Assembly (NCBI RefSeq): GCF_024295625.1
Contig: NZ_JANCOJ010000001.1
Location: 310,001 to 374,000 of the forward strand
Source of the DNA: Streptococcus sp. CF8_St5-11
GTDB lineage: Bacteria; Bacillota; Bacilli; Lactobacillales; Streptococcaceae
DNA length: 64,000 bases
Direction of reading: 5' to 3'
The notes beneath the pieces are model-generated. The model was not told the origin of the DNA and ran no database searches. It saw nothing but the letters and a program-made list of their open reading frames with translations. Position 1 is the first letter of the stretch; each line of letters opens with the position of its first letter. A program made the position numbers and the translations under genes. Of the stretch, positions 44,541-53,895 are shown piece after piece.

Positions 44541-45434
44541 TTAACTTTCTAAGCTCAAAACCATATATTCTAGAGCATTTTGAAAAGAAACATTGGCCTT
44601 CCACATCCTGCGAGCAAAACTCAATTTCTCAAGCAACTGCTGGGATCTGCTCAAGCGCAACTGCTCTTCTAAAGCCAACTCCATCAAACGAAAGGCCTGG
44701 CTTTGTTTTTCCTTATCATCTGCTAGGCTTACTAAGCGGGTCACTTCCAAATAAGCACGATTCAAATTGGATTGACAACGTTCGATGAACTGATCACAAA
44801 CTTTGGCCAGTTCAAAAAATGTAGCATTCTTTTTTTGCTGCTCTGCTTCTTCGAGACTAAAACTAAAACGAGCTACTAAATTTGCCTGCGATTTAATCAA
44901 ACCTTCTTTTTCTAGACGTTCGGTAAGGTAGGCTTGCTTTTTGGGAAAATGGACCTGCTGGGCCCGACTCTTGATGGTCGGTAAGATCAAGTTTTCATCA
45001 GATGTCAACAAGAAGAGATAGATCTCACTCTGGGGTTCTTCCATAACCTTTAAGAGAGAATTCGCTGCATTGGTGTGCATCTTGTCCGCATCTTGGACGA
45101 TAAAGACCTGCCGACTTCCTTCAAACCCGGATTGAGAAAAGTCTTGAACCAACGAGCGAATACGATCAGTCTTTATGATCTGGTTGACTGGACGCACGAT
45201 CTTCACGTCTGAGAATTCTTCTTCAGCAATCAAGCGGCAGGACCGACATTTGCCACAAGGCCAGACTCCCTGCAAATCTTCGCAAAACTGACTCTGAGCT
45301 AGCAAGAGGGCCATCTCAAAACTGGCAAACGAACCTGTAAAAAGATAAGCATGACTGAGCTGTTTGTGTTCTAGGATCTGGGTGAAGCGCTCCACCAGTT
45401 CTGGCTGGAGCTGTTGGATCTCTTCTAGATTCAT
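44541..45434 (-). CDS. holB: DNA polymerase III subunit delta'
   Basis: 297-residue clamp-loader subunit. AAA+ N-terminal domain with a modified P-loop ([14 protein letters not shown]) unable to bind ATP in the usual way, a zinc module [14 protein letters not shown] near 60-75, and [20 protein letters not shown] near 105-125. Overlaps tmk by four bases. Confidence 0.93.
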   Translation of the reverse strand: MNLEEIQQLQPELVERFTQILEHKQLSHAYLFTGSFASFEMALLLAQSQFCEDLQGVWPCGKCRSCRLIAEEEFSDVKIVRPVNQIIKTDRIRSLVQDFSQSGFEGSRQVFIVQDADKMHTNAANSLLKVMEEPQSEIYLFLLTSDENLILPTIKSRAQQVHFPKKQAYLTERLEKEGLIKSQANLVARFSFSLEEAEQQKKNATFFELAKVCDQFIERCQSNLNRAYLEVTRLVSLADDKEKQSQAFRLMELALEEQLRLSRSQQLLEKLSFARRMWKANVSFQNALEYMVLSLES

Positions 45435-46069
45435 TTCAATGTCCCCAAGCGATTTTCTAAAACAGCCAAGACATCCGTAAAGACTGCTTCAAAAGATTGA
45501 CTGGCATCGATTTTCACGATGCGCTCTGGTTCCTTTTCATACAAGGCCAAATAACCTTGTCTGACTTTTTGGTGAAGCTCCAATCCTTCCAAATCCAAAC
45601 GATTGACTTCCCGCTCTTGGTTTTTCGCAATTCGTGCGAGTCCTTCTTCGACATCCAGATCAAAGTAAAGGGTTAGGTCTGGTTTAAGGCCATCTGTCGC
45701 GAATTGATTGAGCCACTCGATGTCTTCCACACTCAGACCGCGACCATACCCTTGGTAAGCCACCGAGCTGTCAATAAAGCGGTCCATCAAGACAACCTTC
45801 CCAACTGCAAGAGCTGGCAAGACACGTTCCACCAAATGCTGCCGGCGACTAGCAATATAGAGCAACAACTCGGTCTTGGCATCCATACTAGTATGGTCTG
45901 GATCCAAAATGACTTGGCGGATCTTTTCGGCAATGTCAACACCACCTGGTTCACGGGTTGTAATAAAAGGGATTCCTTTTTCTTCAAGTAGAGGCAAAAT
46001 GGCTTCTAGGACCGATGATTTCCCCGCTCCTTCTGGACCTTCAAATGAAATTAATGTACCGTTTACCAT
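45431..46069 (-). CDS. tmk: Thymidylate kinase
   Basis: 212-residue enzyme that phosphorylates dTMP to dTDP. The P-loop [12 protein letters not shown] is near residue 10, the DR motif [20 protein letters not shown] near 93-112, and [16 protein letters not shown] near 130. First gene of the tmk-holB-yabA-rsmI operon. AGAGGATACT precedes the ATG. Confidence 0.95.
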   Translation of the reverse strand: MVNGTLISFEGPEGAGKSSVLEAILPLLEEKGIPFITTREPGGVDIAEKIRQVILDPDHTSMDAKTELLLYIASRRQHLVERVLPALAVGKVVLMDRFIDSSVAYQGYGRGLSVEDIEWLNQFATDGLKPDLTLYFDLDVEEGLARIAKNQEREVNRLDLEGLELHQKVRQGYLALYEKEPERIVKIDASQSFEAVFTDVLAVLENRLGTLK

Positions 46070-46218
46070 AGTATCCTCTTTCTGTTTTTCTTCTTTTTAT
46101 TTTACCAAAAATAAGGGTAAAAATCTTGTATTTTAGGAGAGAAAATTTTTCAAAGTCATTTTCATTTTTTCACTTTTTTGTTACAATATTCTTATAAAGT
46201 TTTAGGAGACAACCTATC

Positions 46219-47106
46219 ATGTTTAAATTTAAAGATATTCTGGCTATCATTTTTGGGGCCGGCATTTTTTCGTTTGGGATCTATTTTTTAGTCATTCCCT
46301 TTCACTTCTATGAAGGAGGAGCAACAGGGATTACCTTGATCACCTATTACCTTTTCAAAATCCCTGTATCCATCATGAACTTGCTGATCAATATCCCTCT
46401 CTTCGTTTTGGCTTGGAAGCTCCTGGGCAAGAAATCTCTTTATCTGAGCTTACTGGGGACCTTTTCGGTTTCGGCTTGGATGGCTATTTTTGAAGCCATG
46501 CCCCTCAGCCACCGCTACCATCACTTCATCTTTGACGCCTTTAAAGGAGATATTCTGCTTGCCTGTATTGCCTCAGGGGTTGTGCTTGGTTTGGGGCTAG
46601 GGATCATCTTCAATGCTGGAGGAACTACTGGAGGAACAGATATCCTCGCTCGCATCTTTAATAAATACACTTCCCTCAGTATGGGAAAACTCATGTTGAT
46701 TGTAGATGCCATTGTTCTGACAACTGTTGTCGTAGTCTTCCAAGATGTCCGTACCGCCATGTATACTCTCTTCTTCATCCTGATTGACACCCTTGTGATC
46801 GACTTGATTGGAGAAGGTGGTTTTGCTGGAAAAGGCTTCCTCATCGTTACATCTAAACCAGAAGAAATTGCCCAAAAGGTATCTGACGATCTGGGTCGCG
46901 GGATTACCTTTATCCGTGGGATGGGCTATTACAGCCGTAAGGACCTGGATATCGTCTACTGTGTCGTTTCGCGGAATGAGATGAAACAAATGAAAGATAT
47001 CATCAATCGTATTGATCCATTCGCCTTTATTACGATTTCCGAAGCCCATGAAATTCTCGGCGAAGGCTTCACTTTAGATAGAGAAAAACAACCCATTACT
47101 CGTTAA
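46219..47106 (+). CDS. YitT-family membrane protein (DUF161/DUF2179)
   Basis: 295 residues: five or six helices to ~190 (for example IIFGAGIFSFGIYFLVIPFH), then a cytosolic DUF2179 domain (AQKVSDDLGRGITFIRGMGYYS) with a ferredoxin-like fold. The family is widespread in Firmicutes and its transport role is unproven. AGGAGACAACC precedes the ATG, with TACAAT ~40 bases upstream. It diverges from tmk. Confidence 0.88.
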   Translation: MFKFKDILAIIFGAGIFSFGIYFLVIPFHFYEGGATGITLITYYLFKIPVSIMNLLINIPLFVLAWKLLGKKSLYLSLLGTFSVSAWMAIFEAMPLSHRYHHFIFDAFKGDILLACIASGVVLGLGLGIIFNAGGTTGGTDILARIFNKYTSLSMGKLMLIVDAIVLTTVVVVFQDVRTAMYTLFFILIDTLVIDLIGEGGFAGKGFLIVTSKPEEIAQKVSDDLGRGITFIRGMGYYSRKDLDIVYCVVSRNEMKQMKDIINRIDPFAFITISEAHEILGEGFTLDREKQPITR

Positions 47107-47109
47107 TAC

Positions 47110-47145
47110 AAAAATCAGACTGGATGATCATCCAGCCTGATTTTT
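47110..47145 (+). terminator. Bidirectional terminator between the YitT and CBS-ACT genes
   Basis: AAAATCAGACTGGATGA pairs with TCATCCAGCCTGATTTT, with one internal mismatch, then TTATT. It serves both converging genes. Confidence 0.8.
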
Positions 47146-47147
47146 TA

Positions 47148-47804
47148 TTAAATAGCTTTTGCGCTAGTTCGAATGATTTCATCGACTTTCAAACCGTTGG
47201 CTTCAAATTTACTACGGATTCCTTCTAGATCTGTCACCCCATCAATTTGGACTTCGATAACGACACGATCGTCTTTGGTTGGGATATTGACTGTATTGGC
47301 GATGTTATACCCTTCTTCTACAATCAAGTGAATGATTTGCTCGAGAACGCCAACCTTATCTTCCGTCACAAAGCGTACACGGACTCCTTCTTCTCCATAA
47401 CCGGACACTTCAAGGAAGGCACGGAAAATATCACGATCCGTGATGACACCGGATACTTGCTCATTGTCCACGACTGGAAGAATTCCCACCTTGTTCTTAT
47501 ACATGAGGTAGGTCGCATCTTCTAAGCTAGCAAATTTTGAGATGGTAATGACATCGCGAAGCATGACATCTTTGACCTTAGTTTTGTTCAAGAGATAGTT
47601 CATCTCATAAATCGACAAGCTGGTTGCTTTAGATGGACTTGCTTCTGCAATCGTACCTTCTGTCACTAAGCCAACTAATTGATCATTTTCAATGACCGGT
47701 AAACGGTGTAAGCCTTGTTCGCGCATCAAATCTGCCGCATGAGCAATTGTCGTATCTGGACTAATGTAAACCACTTTACGTGTCATAAAATCTTTAACAG
47801 CCAT
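47148..47804 (-). CDS. CBS-pair plus ACT domain protein (AcuB-like)
   Basis: 218-residue cytosolic sensor. Two CBS domains (DFMTRKVVYISPDTTIAHAAD from residue 5, and DVMLRDVITISKFASLEDATYL from ~80) bind adenine nucleotides. A C-terminal ACT domain (~140-210: VRFVTEDKVGVLEQIIHLIVE) probably binds an amino acid. AcuB in Bacillus is linked to acetoin use; no acetoin genes are nearby. The ATG with AGGAGAAC upstream was chosen over a longer AT-rich frame that covers the promoter. A cre box on the promoter predicts CcpA control. Confidence 0.85.
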   Translation of the reverse strand: MAVKDFMTRKVVYISPDTTIAHAADLMREQGLHRLPVIENDQLVGLVTEGTIAEASPSKATSLSIYEMNYLLNKTKVKDVMLRDVITISKFASLEDATYLMYKNKVGILPVVDNEQVSGVITDRDIFRAFLEVSGYGEEGVRVRFVTEDKVGVLEQIIHLIVEEGYNIANTVNIPTKDDRVVIEVQIDGVTDLEGIRSKFEANGLKVDEIIRTSAKAI

Positions 47805-47834
47805 AACAAGTTCTCCTATGCTTTTATTAGTTTT

Positions 47835-47872
47835 ATTATACTTGATTTTAAGAATGATTTCAAACGCTTTCA
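47835..47872 (-). promoter_or_regulatory. Promoter with cre box for the CBS-ACT gene
   Basis: Minus-strand TTGAAA (47863-47858) and TATAAT (47840-47835) are 17 bases apart. TGAAAGCGTTTGAA (47872-47859) matches the cre pattern TGAAANCGNTTNCA at all but one position and overlaps the -35. Confidence 0.65.
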
Positions 47873-47920
47873 GCAGTTTTCTCTTGTTTTCAAAATTTAG
47901 AAAAATCAAACAGGAACAAT

Positions 47921-47952
47921 GAAAAAGAAAGGCCTTTTGGACCTTTCTTTTT
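47921..47952 (-). terminator. Terminator of the liv operon
   Basis: Minus-strand AAAGAAAGGTCC pairs with GGCCTTTCTTT around AAAA, then TTTC. Confidence 0.8.
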
Positions 47953-47977
47953 AACATTCTAGTGAACTTTAGAAATC

Positions 47978-48688
47978 TTATCCACCAAGGTAAGCCTTGC
48001 GGACTTCTTCTGAGGCTAAGAGTTCTTTTCCTGTTCCGGAAAGAACGACTTTCCCTGTTTCCAAAACATAACCGCGATCTGCGATGGCAAGGGCCTTGTT
48101 GGCGTTTTGCTCAATCAAGAGAACGGTTGTTCCTTGTTTTTGGATATCTTGGATGATATCAAAGATTTCTTGGATAAAGATTGGGGCCAATCCCATAGAA
48201 GGTTCATCCAACAGCAAGAGTTTTGGTGTTGACATAAGTGCACGACCCATTGCTAGCATTTGTTGTTCCCCACCAGATAGGGTGGCTGCATCTTGGTTCT
48301 TCCGTTCTTCCAAACGTGGGAAACGTGAGAAGACTTTCTTCAAGTTAGCTTGATTTTCTTCTCGATCTTTCTTCAAGAAAGCTCCCATTTCCAGGTTTTC
48401 CATAACGGTCAAGCCAGGAAAGACATGGCGGCCTTCTGGAACTTGAGAGAGTCCAGCAGCTACAATTTTTTGAGCCGGAACCTTTTGAATCTCCTGACCC
48501 AAGAACTCAATTTTCCCAGCACTTGGACGTACCAAGCCTGAAATGGTACGAAGAATAGAGGTTTTCCCAGCACCGTTAGCACCGATAAGAGAAACAACTT
48601 CTCCTTCATTGACTTCAAAGCTGACATCTCGGACAGCCTGGATCATGCCGTAGTGTACAGAGAGGTTTTCAACTTTTAACATAGACAT
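47978..48688 (-). CDS. livF: Branched-chain amino acid ABC transporter ATPase LivF
   Basis: 236-residue ATPase with Walker A GANGAGKTS near 35, signature LSGGEQQMLAMGRAL near 137 and Walker B LLLLDEPSMGLAP, the LivF-type sequence. It works with LivG at the membrane to energise uptake of leucine, isoleucine and valine. Last gene of livJHMGF; it shares one base with livG. Confidence 0.95.
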   Translation of the reverse strand: MSMLKVENLSVHYGMIQAVRDVSFEVNEGEVVSLIGANGAGKTSILRTISGLVRPSAGKIEFLGQEIQKVPAQKIVAAGLSQVPEGRHVFPGLTVMENLEMGAFLKKDREENQANLKKVFSRFPRLEERKNQDAATLSGGEQQMLAMGRALMSTPKLLLLDEPSMGLAPIFIQEIFDIIQDIQKQGTTVLLIEQNANKALAIADRGYVLETGKVVLSGTGKELLASEEVRKAYLGG

Positions 48689-49452
48689 TAGGCTTCACCT
48701 CCAAGATAGGCTTCTATTACGCGTTTGTTGGTCTTGATTTCATCTGGCGTACCATGGGCAATCAAGCGACCGTATTCCAATACATAAATCCGTTCTGTTA
48801 CTTCCATAACCAAGCTCATATCGTGCTCGATCAGCATGATCGTAATATTAAATTCTTTTTGAATGCGACGGATCAATTGGGTCAATTCTGCTGTTTCTTG
48901 AGGGTTCATCCCTGCAGCAGGCTCATCCAAGAAGAGGATTTTTGGCTCTGTAGCAAGGGCACGAACGATCTCCAAGTGACGTTGTTGTCCGTAAGCTAAG
49001 TTTTTGGCCAAGGTATCTGCTTCTTTTTCCAAACCAAAAATCGCTAACAATTCAAGGGCTTTTGCTTTCAAAGCTTCTTCATTCTTGTAATAGCTTGGCA
49101 AGCGGAAAAGACTCGCAAAGACATGTGGTTTGTGGTGATTAGCAAAGGCAATCAAGACATTGTCCAACACGCTCAAATCTTTAAAGAGACGAATATTTTG
49201 GAAAGTACGTCCCAGACCACCTGCAGCGATTTTATAAGGTGCTTTACCATTTAGGAGCTGACCATCTAAGGTAATGGTCCCTTCACTTGGTTCATATACC
49301 CCTGTTAGGAGGTTGAAGAGGGTTGTTTTCCCGGCACCGTTGGGTCCGATCAAACCAACCAATTCCCCTTCATTGAGTTCCATGGTCACATCCCCAACGG
49401 CTGTCAAACCACCAAAGTTTTTTGTTAAATTTTTTACTTCAAGAAGTGCCAT
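48688..49452 (-). CDS. livG: Branched-chain amino acid ABC transporter ATPase LivG
   Basis: 254-residue ATPase: Walker A GPNGAGKTT near 36, the typical GLGRTFQNIRLF Q-loop near 82, signature LAYGQQRHLEIVRAL near 150, and LFLDEPAAGMNPQET. The C-terminal extension (ERIYVLEYGRLIAHGTPDEI and on) is typical of LivG. Overlaps livM and livF by one base each. Confidence 0.95.
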   Translation of the reverse strand: MALLEVKNLTKNFGGLTAVGDVTMELNEGELVGLIGPNGAGKTTLFNLLTGVYEPSEGTITLDGQLLNGKAPYKIAAGGLGRTFQNIRLFKDLSVLDNVLIAFANHHKPHVFASLFRLPSYYKNEEALKAKALELLAIFGLEKEADTLAKNLAYGQQRHLEIVRALATEPKILFLDEPAAGMNPQETAELTQLIRRIQKEFNITIMLIEHDMSLVMEVTERIYVLEYGRLIAHGTPDEIKTNKRVIEAYLGGEA

Positions 49453-50399
49453 TAGTTAGCCTCCTTTTTTGAGAGTAGTTTTTTCAAGCTGAATTCCCAT
49501 GTTCCAAGAAGACCACCTGGACGGAAGATCATCACGAGAATCAAAGCCAATGAGTAAATGATCATACGTACACTTGAGAAGTCTTGAAGCACCATATTCA
49601 AGATACCCAAGACGATGGCTGCTACAACTGTTCCTGACATTGATCCCAAACCACCAAACACGACAATGATCAAGACATTAATGGTATTGGTGAAAGAGTA
49701 ATCTTTAGGAACAACAGATCCGATAAAGCCAGCTTGGAGAGATCCAGCAATCGCCGCTGTGATCGCACCAAATACAAAGGCGATGACTTTGACTTTGGTC
49801 GTATTGATCCCAACAGATTCTGCTGCGATTTCATCTTCACGAACAGAAAGGGTAGAGCGTCCAATTGGACTGCGTAAGAAGTTAATCGTAAAGATCGTTG
49901 TAATGACAACAAAGAGGTAAACCAATTGCCAAGTTGTAAAGGCTGGCAAACCAAGGATCCCAGCAGCCCCATTGGTGAGAGTACCCCCATTGACGATCAA
50001 GATCCGGATGATTTCAGAAACCCCAAGTGTCGCAATCGCGAGGTAGTCCCCTTTCAAACGAAGGGTTGGAACCCCAACGATCAAGGCAACGACACCAGCA
50101 ATCAAAGCACCTAAAACCATCGCGCCAAAGAAAGCACCATAGGTTGGTGATTTAGAACCGAGAATGGCTGCAGAATAGGCACCAATCGCCATAAATCCGG
50201 CATGCCCGAGCGAGAATTGACCTGAGAAACCAACAATGAGGTTCAAGCCAACTGCAAGGATAATATTAATTCCAATTTGTTCTAAAATTTGGATATAGAA
50301 GAGGTTGAGCACACCCGCTGCAACCAAGACTTGGATCAAGGCAAAACCTGCGACCAAAAGACCAAGCCAGACTAAATTCACTTTTAAATTTTGTTTCAT
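49452..50399 (-). CDS. livM: Branched-chain amino acid permease LivM
   Basis: 315-residue membrane permease of the LivHM pair, with about eight to ten helices. Characteristic LIVGFSGQFSLGHAGFMAIGAY lies near 55-75, and the ATPase-contact loop EDEIAAESVGINTTKVKVIAFVFG near 185-210. Three bases from livH. Confidence 0.95.
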   Translation of the reverse strand: MKQNLKVNLVWLGLLVAGFALIQVLVAAGVLNLFYIQILEQIGINIILAVGLNLIVGFSGQFSLGHAGFMAIGAYSAAILGSKSPTYGAFFGAMVLGALIAGVVALIVGVPTLRLKGDYLAIATLGVSEIIRILIVNGGTLTNGAAGILGLPAFTTWQLVYLFVVITTIFTINFLRSPIGRSTLSVREDEIAAESVGINTTKVKVIAFVFGAITAAIAGSLQAGFIGSVVPKDYSFTNTINVLIIVVFGGLGSMSGTVVAAIVLGILNMVLQDFSSVRMIIYSLALILVMIFRPGGLLGTWEFSLKKLLSKKEAN

Positions 50400-50402
50400 G
50401 GC

Positions 50403-51272
50403 TTACACCTTCTCTTTCACATTTTTACCGAGGATACCTGCTGGACGGATGAGCAAGATCACAATTAAGATGGCATACACAATGGCATCACGGAAGTCTG
50501 AAAGACCGATCGCTGTAGCGAAGGTTTCCAACAAACCGATAACAAATCCACCTAGGGCCGCACCTGGAATGATTCCGATTCCTCCAAGAACGGCTGCGAC
50601 AAAGGCTTTGATCCCTGGTGTCATCCCCATCAAAGGCTCGATCGAGTTGTAATACAAACCAATCAAGACACCACCAGCACCTGCCAAGGCTGATCCCAAA
50701 GCAAAGGTAAAGCTGATCGTACGGTTTACGTTAATCCCCATCAATTGAGCGGCATCACTATCGACAGATACAGCCCGCATGGCTTTCCCCATCTTTGTCT
50801 TTTGAATAATAAATTGAAGAGCGACCATCAAGAAAACAGACACTCCCAAGATCATCAACTGAATATTGGAGATTGAAATAGGACCGAAGTTGTAACGAAC
50901 CGTTTTAATCACTTGCGGGAAGGAACGGGTATTGGCCCCTACGAAGAAGACCATCCCATATTCAAGCAAGAAGGAAACCCCGATGGCTGTGATCAAGGCA
51001 GCAATCCGAGTCGAATGACGAAGCGGACGATAAGCCAGGTATTCAATTACAACCCCTAAAATAGCTGTCCCAACCATTGCTAGGAGCAAGGCTACAAAGA
51101 AGTTCACTTTCCATGAGTTCAATAAGAAATATCCCATAAAGGCACCTACCATGTAGATATCCCCATGGGCAAAGTTGATCAATTTGATAATTCCATACAC
51201 CATGGTATAACCAAGGGCCAAGAGTGCATAGACACTTCCCAAGATTAGACCGTTCACTAATTGCTGGAGCAT
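50403..51272 (-). CDS. livH: Branched-chain amino acid permease LivH
   Basis: 289-residue membrane permease, eight or so helices, with GLILGSVYALLALGYTMVYG at the N terminus, INFAHGDIYMVGAF, and the ATPase-contact loop VDSDAAQLMGINVNRTISFTF. The ATG with AAAGGATGG upstream was chosen; two upstream starts fall inside that site. A stable hairpin between livJ and livH may lower expression of this part compared with livJ. Confidence 0.93.
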   Translation of the reverse strand: MLQQLVNGLILGSVYALLALGYTMVYGIIKLINFAHGDIYMVGAFMGYFLLNSWKVNFFVALLLAMVGTAILGVVIEYLAYRPLRHSTRIAALITAIGVSFLLEYGMVFFVGANTRSFPQVIKTVRYNFGPISISNIQLMILGVSVFLMVALQFIIQKTKMGKAMRAVSVDSDAAQLMGINVNRTISFTFALGSALAGAGGVLIGLYYNSIEPLMGMTPGIKAFVAAVLGGIGIIPGAALGGFVIGLLETFATAIGLSDFRDAIVYAILIVILLIRPAGILGKNVKEKV

Positions 51273-51301
51273 TTGAACCATCCTTTCTAACAATAAAGAG
51301 C

Positions 51302-51331
51302 GAGGCCAGGAATTTTCATTCTCCCAGCCTC
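51302..51331 (-). promoter_or_regulatory. Intercistronic hairpin between livJ and livH
   Basis: GAGGCTGGGA pairs with TCCTGGCCTC (ten bases, two G-U), followed only by GCTCTTT. It may act as a partial terminator or 3' stabiliser of the livJ mRNA. The arms resemble the end of repeat family 1. Confidence 0.6.
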
Positions 51332-51353
51332 TTGTACAAACAACAAATGATAA

Positions 51354-52511
51354 TTATGGTTTTACAGACTCAACTGATTTGACTTTACCATCTTTCAAGC
51401 CAATCATAAGAGCTGATTTAACCGGGTTGTGGTTCTTGTCAATTGACATTGTACCAGTCACACCTTCCAAGTCTTTCAACTTCGCAAGGTTATCTTTCAA
51501 TTCGACAGAGTTCTTAGCACCTTTAGATGCTTCTGCAACCATGTAAACTGAATCATAAGCCAAAGCTGCGAACATTGAAGGTTCTTCATTGTATTTCGCT
51601 TTGTATGCTTCTACGAATTTCTTGGCTTTATCAGTCATTTCACCTTCAGTAGAGAATCCAGCTACGTAGTAGATATCTGTAGCTGCAGCAGGTGTTGCTT
51701 GTTCAACGAACTTAGCATCGCTAAATCCATCCCCACCAATGATTGGTTGTTTGATTCCCATACCACGCGCTTGGTTTACGATCTTACCAGTTTCAGTGTA
51801 GTAACCTGGAAGAACAATCGCATCGAAGTCTTTATCTTTGATTTTTGTAAGGGCAGCTTGGAAGTCTGTATCCTTAGATTGGAAGGTTTCTGTTGCTACG
51901 ATTTCACCTTTGTAAGATTTCTTGAAGGCTTCAGCAATCCCTTTCGCATAGTCAGATGAGTTATCGTAGTAAAGAACGACTTTCTTCGCTTTCAAGTTAT
52001 CAGTTGTGTACTTAGCAATGATTTTTCCTTGGAAGCTATCGATGAAGGTTGCACGGAAAAGGTAATCTTGACCTTTTGTCAAATCATCTTGAGTTGCAGA
52101 TGGTGTAACCAATGGCACACCTGCTTTACCAGCATTGGCAACGGCTGCTGCAGTAGCACCTGAAGTTGCAGGTCCTACAAGAGCGTTCACTTTTGATTGG
52201 GTTACAAGGTTTGTTGTGACTGTAGCTGCTTCAGCTGTTTCAGATTTGTTATCTTTATCTGTGACAACGATCTTCTTACCGTCAGCTCCACCCTTAGCGT
52301 TGATTTCATCAACGGCCAATTGAGCACCTTTTTGTTCAGCGCTACCGTAGGCTGCTACTTCACCAGTTTTTTCAAAGTTAAAACCGACTTTTAGTTCTTT
52401 GCCGATTTCGTTACCAGTTGTGTTTGAACCTGAAGTAGAAACTTCACCACAAGCAGCAAGAAGAGCGACACTTGCAATGGTTAAAAATGAAAGAGCAAAT
52501 TTTTTCTTCAT
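51354..52511 (-). CDS. livJ: Branched-chain amino acid-binding lipoprotein LivJ
   Basis: 385-residue type I periplasmic-binding-like lipoprotein. The signal peptide ends LLAACGE, with the lipidated cysteine at residue 21. The mature domain shows VGFNFEKTGEVAAYGSAEQKGAQ, GPATSGATAAAV near 117, and TPSATQDDLT. It captures Leu/Ile/Val for LivHMGF at the outer face of the membrane. The promoter carries a CodY-type box, which predicts repression when branched-chain amino acids and GTP are plentiful. Confidence 0.95.
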   Translation of the reverse strand: MKKKFALSFLTIASVALLAACGEVSTSGSNTTGNEIGKELKVGFNFEKTGEVAAYGSAEQKGAQLAVDEINAKGGADGKKIVVTDKDNKSETAEAATVTTNLVTQSKVNALVGPATSGATAAAVANAGKAGVPLVTPSATQDDLTKGQDYLFRATFIDSFQGKIIAKYTTDNLKAKKVVLYYDNSSDYAKGIAEAFKKSYKGEIVATETFQSKDTDFQAALTKIKDKDFDAIVLPGYYTETGKIVNQARGMGIKQPIIGGDGFSDAKFVEQATPAAATDIYYVAGFSTEGEMTDKAKKFVEAYKAKYNEEPSMFAALAYDSVYMVAEASKGAKNSVELKDNLAKLKDLEGVTGTMSIDKNHNPVKSALMIGLKDGKVKSVESVKP

Positions 52512-52555
52512 TTGTAATGATCTCCTTAAATGAATCTTAAAATAAATACATTAAG

Positions 52556-52584
52556 AATATACCGAATTATCTGACAATTGTCAA
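52556..52584 (-). promoter_or_regulatory. livJ promoter with CodY box
   Basis: Minus-strand TTGACA (52584-52579), 17-base spacer, TATATT (52561-52556). AATTGTCAGATAATT (52579-52565) lies just after the -35 and matches the CodY consensus AATTTTCWGAAAATT at 13 of 15 positions. Confidence 0.75.
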
Positions 52585-52585
52585 T

Positions 52586-52619
52586 AAAAAAAACGCAATC
52601 CATCAAATGATTGCGTTTT
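52586..52619 (-). terminator. Terminator of ylbG
   Basis: AAAACGCAATC pairs with GATTGCGTTTT, followed by a T-run on the minus strand. It ends next to the livJ -35 box. Confidence 0.85.
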
Positions 52620-52898
52620 CTAACCTTCTGTGACCACAGATGGGGTCTCCAATCGTTGCAAACTCCCCACAAAATCTGTATCTAAATCTTTGAGATGGCA
52701 AGGCAAGACCTTTTTGACATAACGTTCTTTCTTTAAGTCTTCCATGACTTGATCGGCCTTGTCACTGTCCACATACAATTGGACATAACGGCATTTCTTA
52801 GAATGGTACAAGACATCTCCGACAGATTGTAATTTTTTCCCGTCTCGATTGTAATACAATTTAACAATTAAGCCTGTTCTTTCTTGTTTCTCAAACAT
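52620..52898 (-). CDS. ylbG: YlbG-family protein (UPF0298)
   Basis: 92-residue soluble protein with the family pattern ERTGLIVKLYYNRDGKKL, YHSKKCRYVQLYVD and YVKKVLPCHLKDLD. Function unknown. The ATG with AAAGGGATTG upstream is preferred over the TTG two codons earlier. Confidence 0.85.
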   Translation of the reverse strand: MFEKQERTGLIVKLYYNRDGKKLQSVGDVLYHSKKCRYVQLYVDSDKADQVMEDLKKERYVKKVLPCHLKDLDTDFVGSLQRLETPSVVTEG

Positions 52899-52975
52899 GG
52901 TCAATCCCTTTCTCGTTCTGTTACTAGTATATCAAATTTCAAGAAAAAGAACTACTCTTTTATGAGAGCAAAAAA

Positions 52976-53150
52976 GAGAGTGGGACAGAAATCGGTAATT
53001 CGTTAGAATTCGATTTCGTCGTCCCACCTCCGCACAGTTGAGTAGGGTTGTAAAAGCTGATGAAATCAGCGTAGTAGAGCCCACTCAACCACTGCGTTTT
53101 GCTCGACAATCCAAAAATAATTGAGAGGCTAGGACTTTTGTCCCAGCCTC
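52976..53150 (+). repeat. 175-base intergenic repeat, family 1, copy 3
   Basis: Lies between ylbG and clpP (both minus), so it is antisense to their transcription. Nearly identical to copies 2 and 4, with changes such as GGGTTGTAAAAG and GCGTTTTGCTC. Its minus-strand reading GAGGCTGGGACA...TCCTAGCCTC can terminate clpP. Confidence 0.92.
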
Positions 53151-53175
53151 TTGACGGACCTTCCCATCGGATGGT

Positions 53176-53766
53176 TTAACCCAATTTATTATTGGCCATG
53201 ATTTCATCAATAAAGCCATATTCAAGTGTTTCTTGTGCGCTCATCCAATTATCACGTTCCGCATCAGCATGCACTTTTTCAATGGATTGACCTGAATTTT
53301 CCGCAAGGATTTTTTCCAAGTTATTCCGTGTTTTGAGCAAGTGTTCTGCTGCAATCGCCATATCGGTTTGTTGGGTACCACCACCAGTACCACCCATTGG
53401 TTGGTGAATCATGTACTCGGCGTTTGGCAACATGAAGCGTTTGCCCTTCGCACCGCTTGAAGCGATAATTGTTCCCATAGAAGCTGCCATCCCCATGACA
53501 ATGGTTTGGACATCTGACTTGATAAAGTTCATGGTATCTACGATGGCAAGACCTGCAGAGACAGAGCCTCCTGGTGTATTGATATACATATAGATATCTT
53601 TTGTATTATCTTGGGCATCCAAGAAGAGCAATTGAGCGATAATGGAGTTAGCCATTTGGTCCTCAACGGGTCCTGTTACCATGATAATTCGATCTTTCAA
53701 CAGACGGGAATAAATATCGTAAGAACGTTCTCCACGACTGGTTTGTTCAATAACTACTGGAATCAT
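53176..53766 (-). CDS. clpP: ATP-dependent Clp protease proteolytic subunit
   Basis: 196-residue serine protease that forms a tetradecameric chamber fed by ClpC, ClpE or ClpX. The catalytic serine is in [14 protein letters not shown] near 97, the histidine in [11 protein letters not shown] near 122, and the aspartate in [10 protein letters not shown] near 172. The promoter has a CtsR box. AAGGAGAAGAAT precedes the ATG. Confidence 0.97.
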   Translation of the reverse strand: MIPVVIEQTSRGERSYDIYSRLLKDRIIMVTGPVEDQMANSIIAQLLFLDAQDNTKDIYMYINTPGGSVSAGLAIVDTMNFIKSDVQTIVMGMAASMGTIIASSGAKGKRFMLPNAEYMIHQPMGGTGGGTQQTDMAIAAEHLLKTRNNLEKILAENSGQSIEKVHADAERDNWMSAQETLEYGFIDEIMANNKLG

Positions 53767-53828
53767 CTATTCTTCTCCTTTAGTATCCATTCATTCTCAC
53801 GATTCGTGAGGTTCAAAGTATATGTGCT

Positions 53829-53858
53829 ATTATAAACCAATGGTCAAAAAAGGTCAAA
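53829..53858 (-). promoter_or_regulatory. clpP promoter with CtsR box
   Basis: The heptad direct repeat GGTCAAA-AAA-GGTCAAA (plus strand, 53842-53858) is a perfect CtsR operator. On the minus strand one heptad supplies the -35 TTGACC (53857-53852), 17 bases before TATAAT (53834-53829). Heat-shock repression by CtsR is inferred. Confidence 0.85.
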
Positions 53859-53895
53859 TCTAAAGCACCTTTTGGACGAATCATGAATGGTTTCT

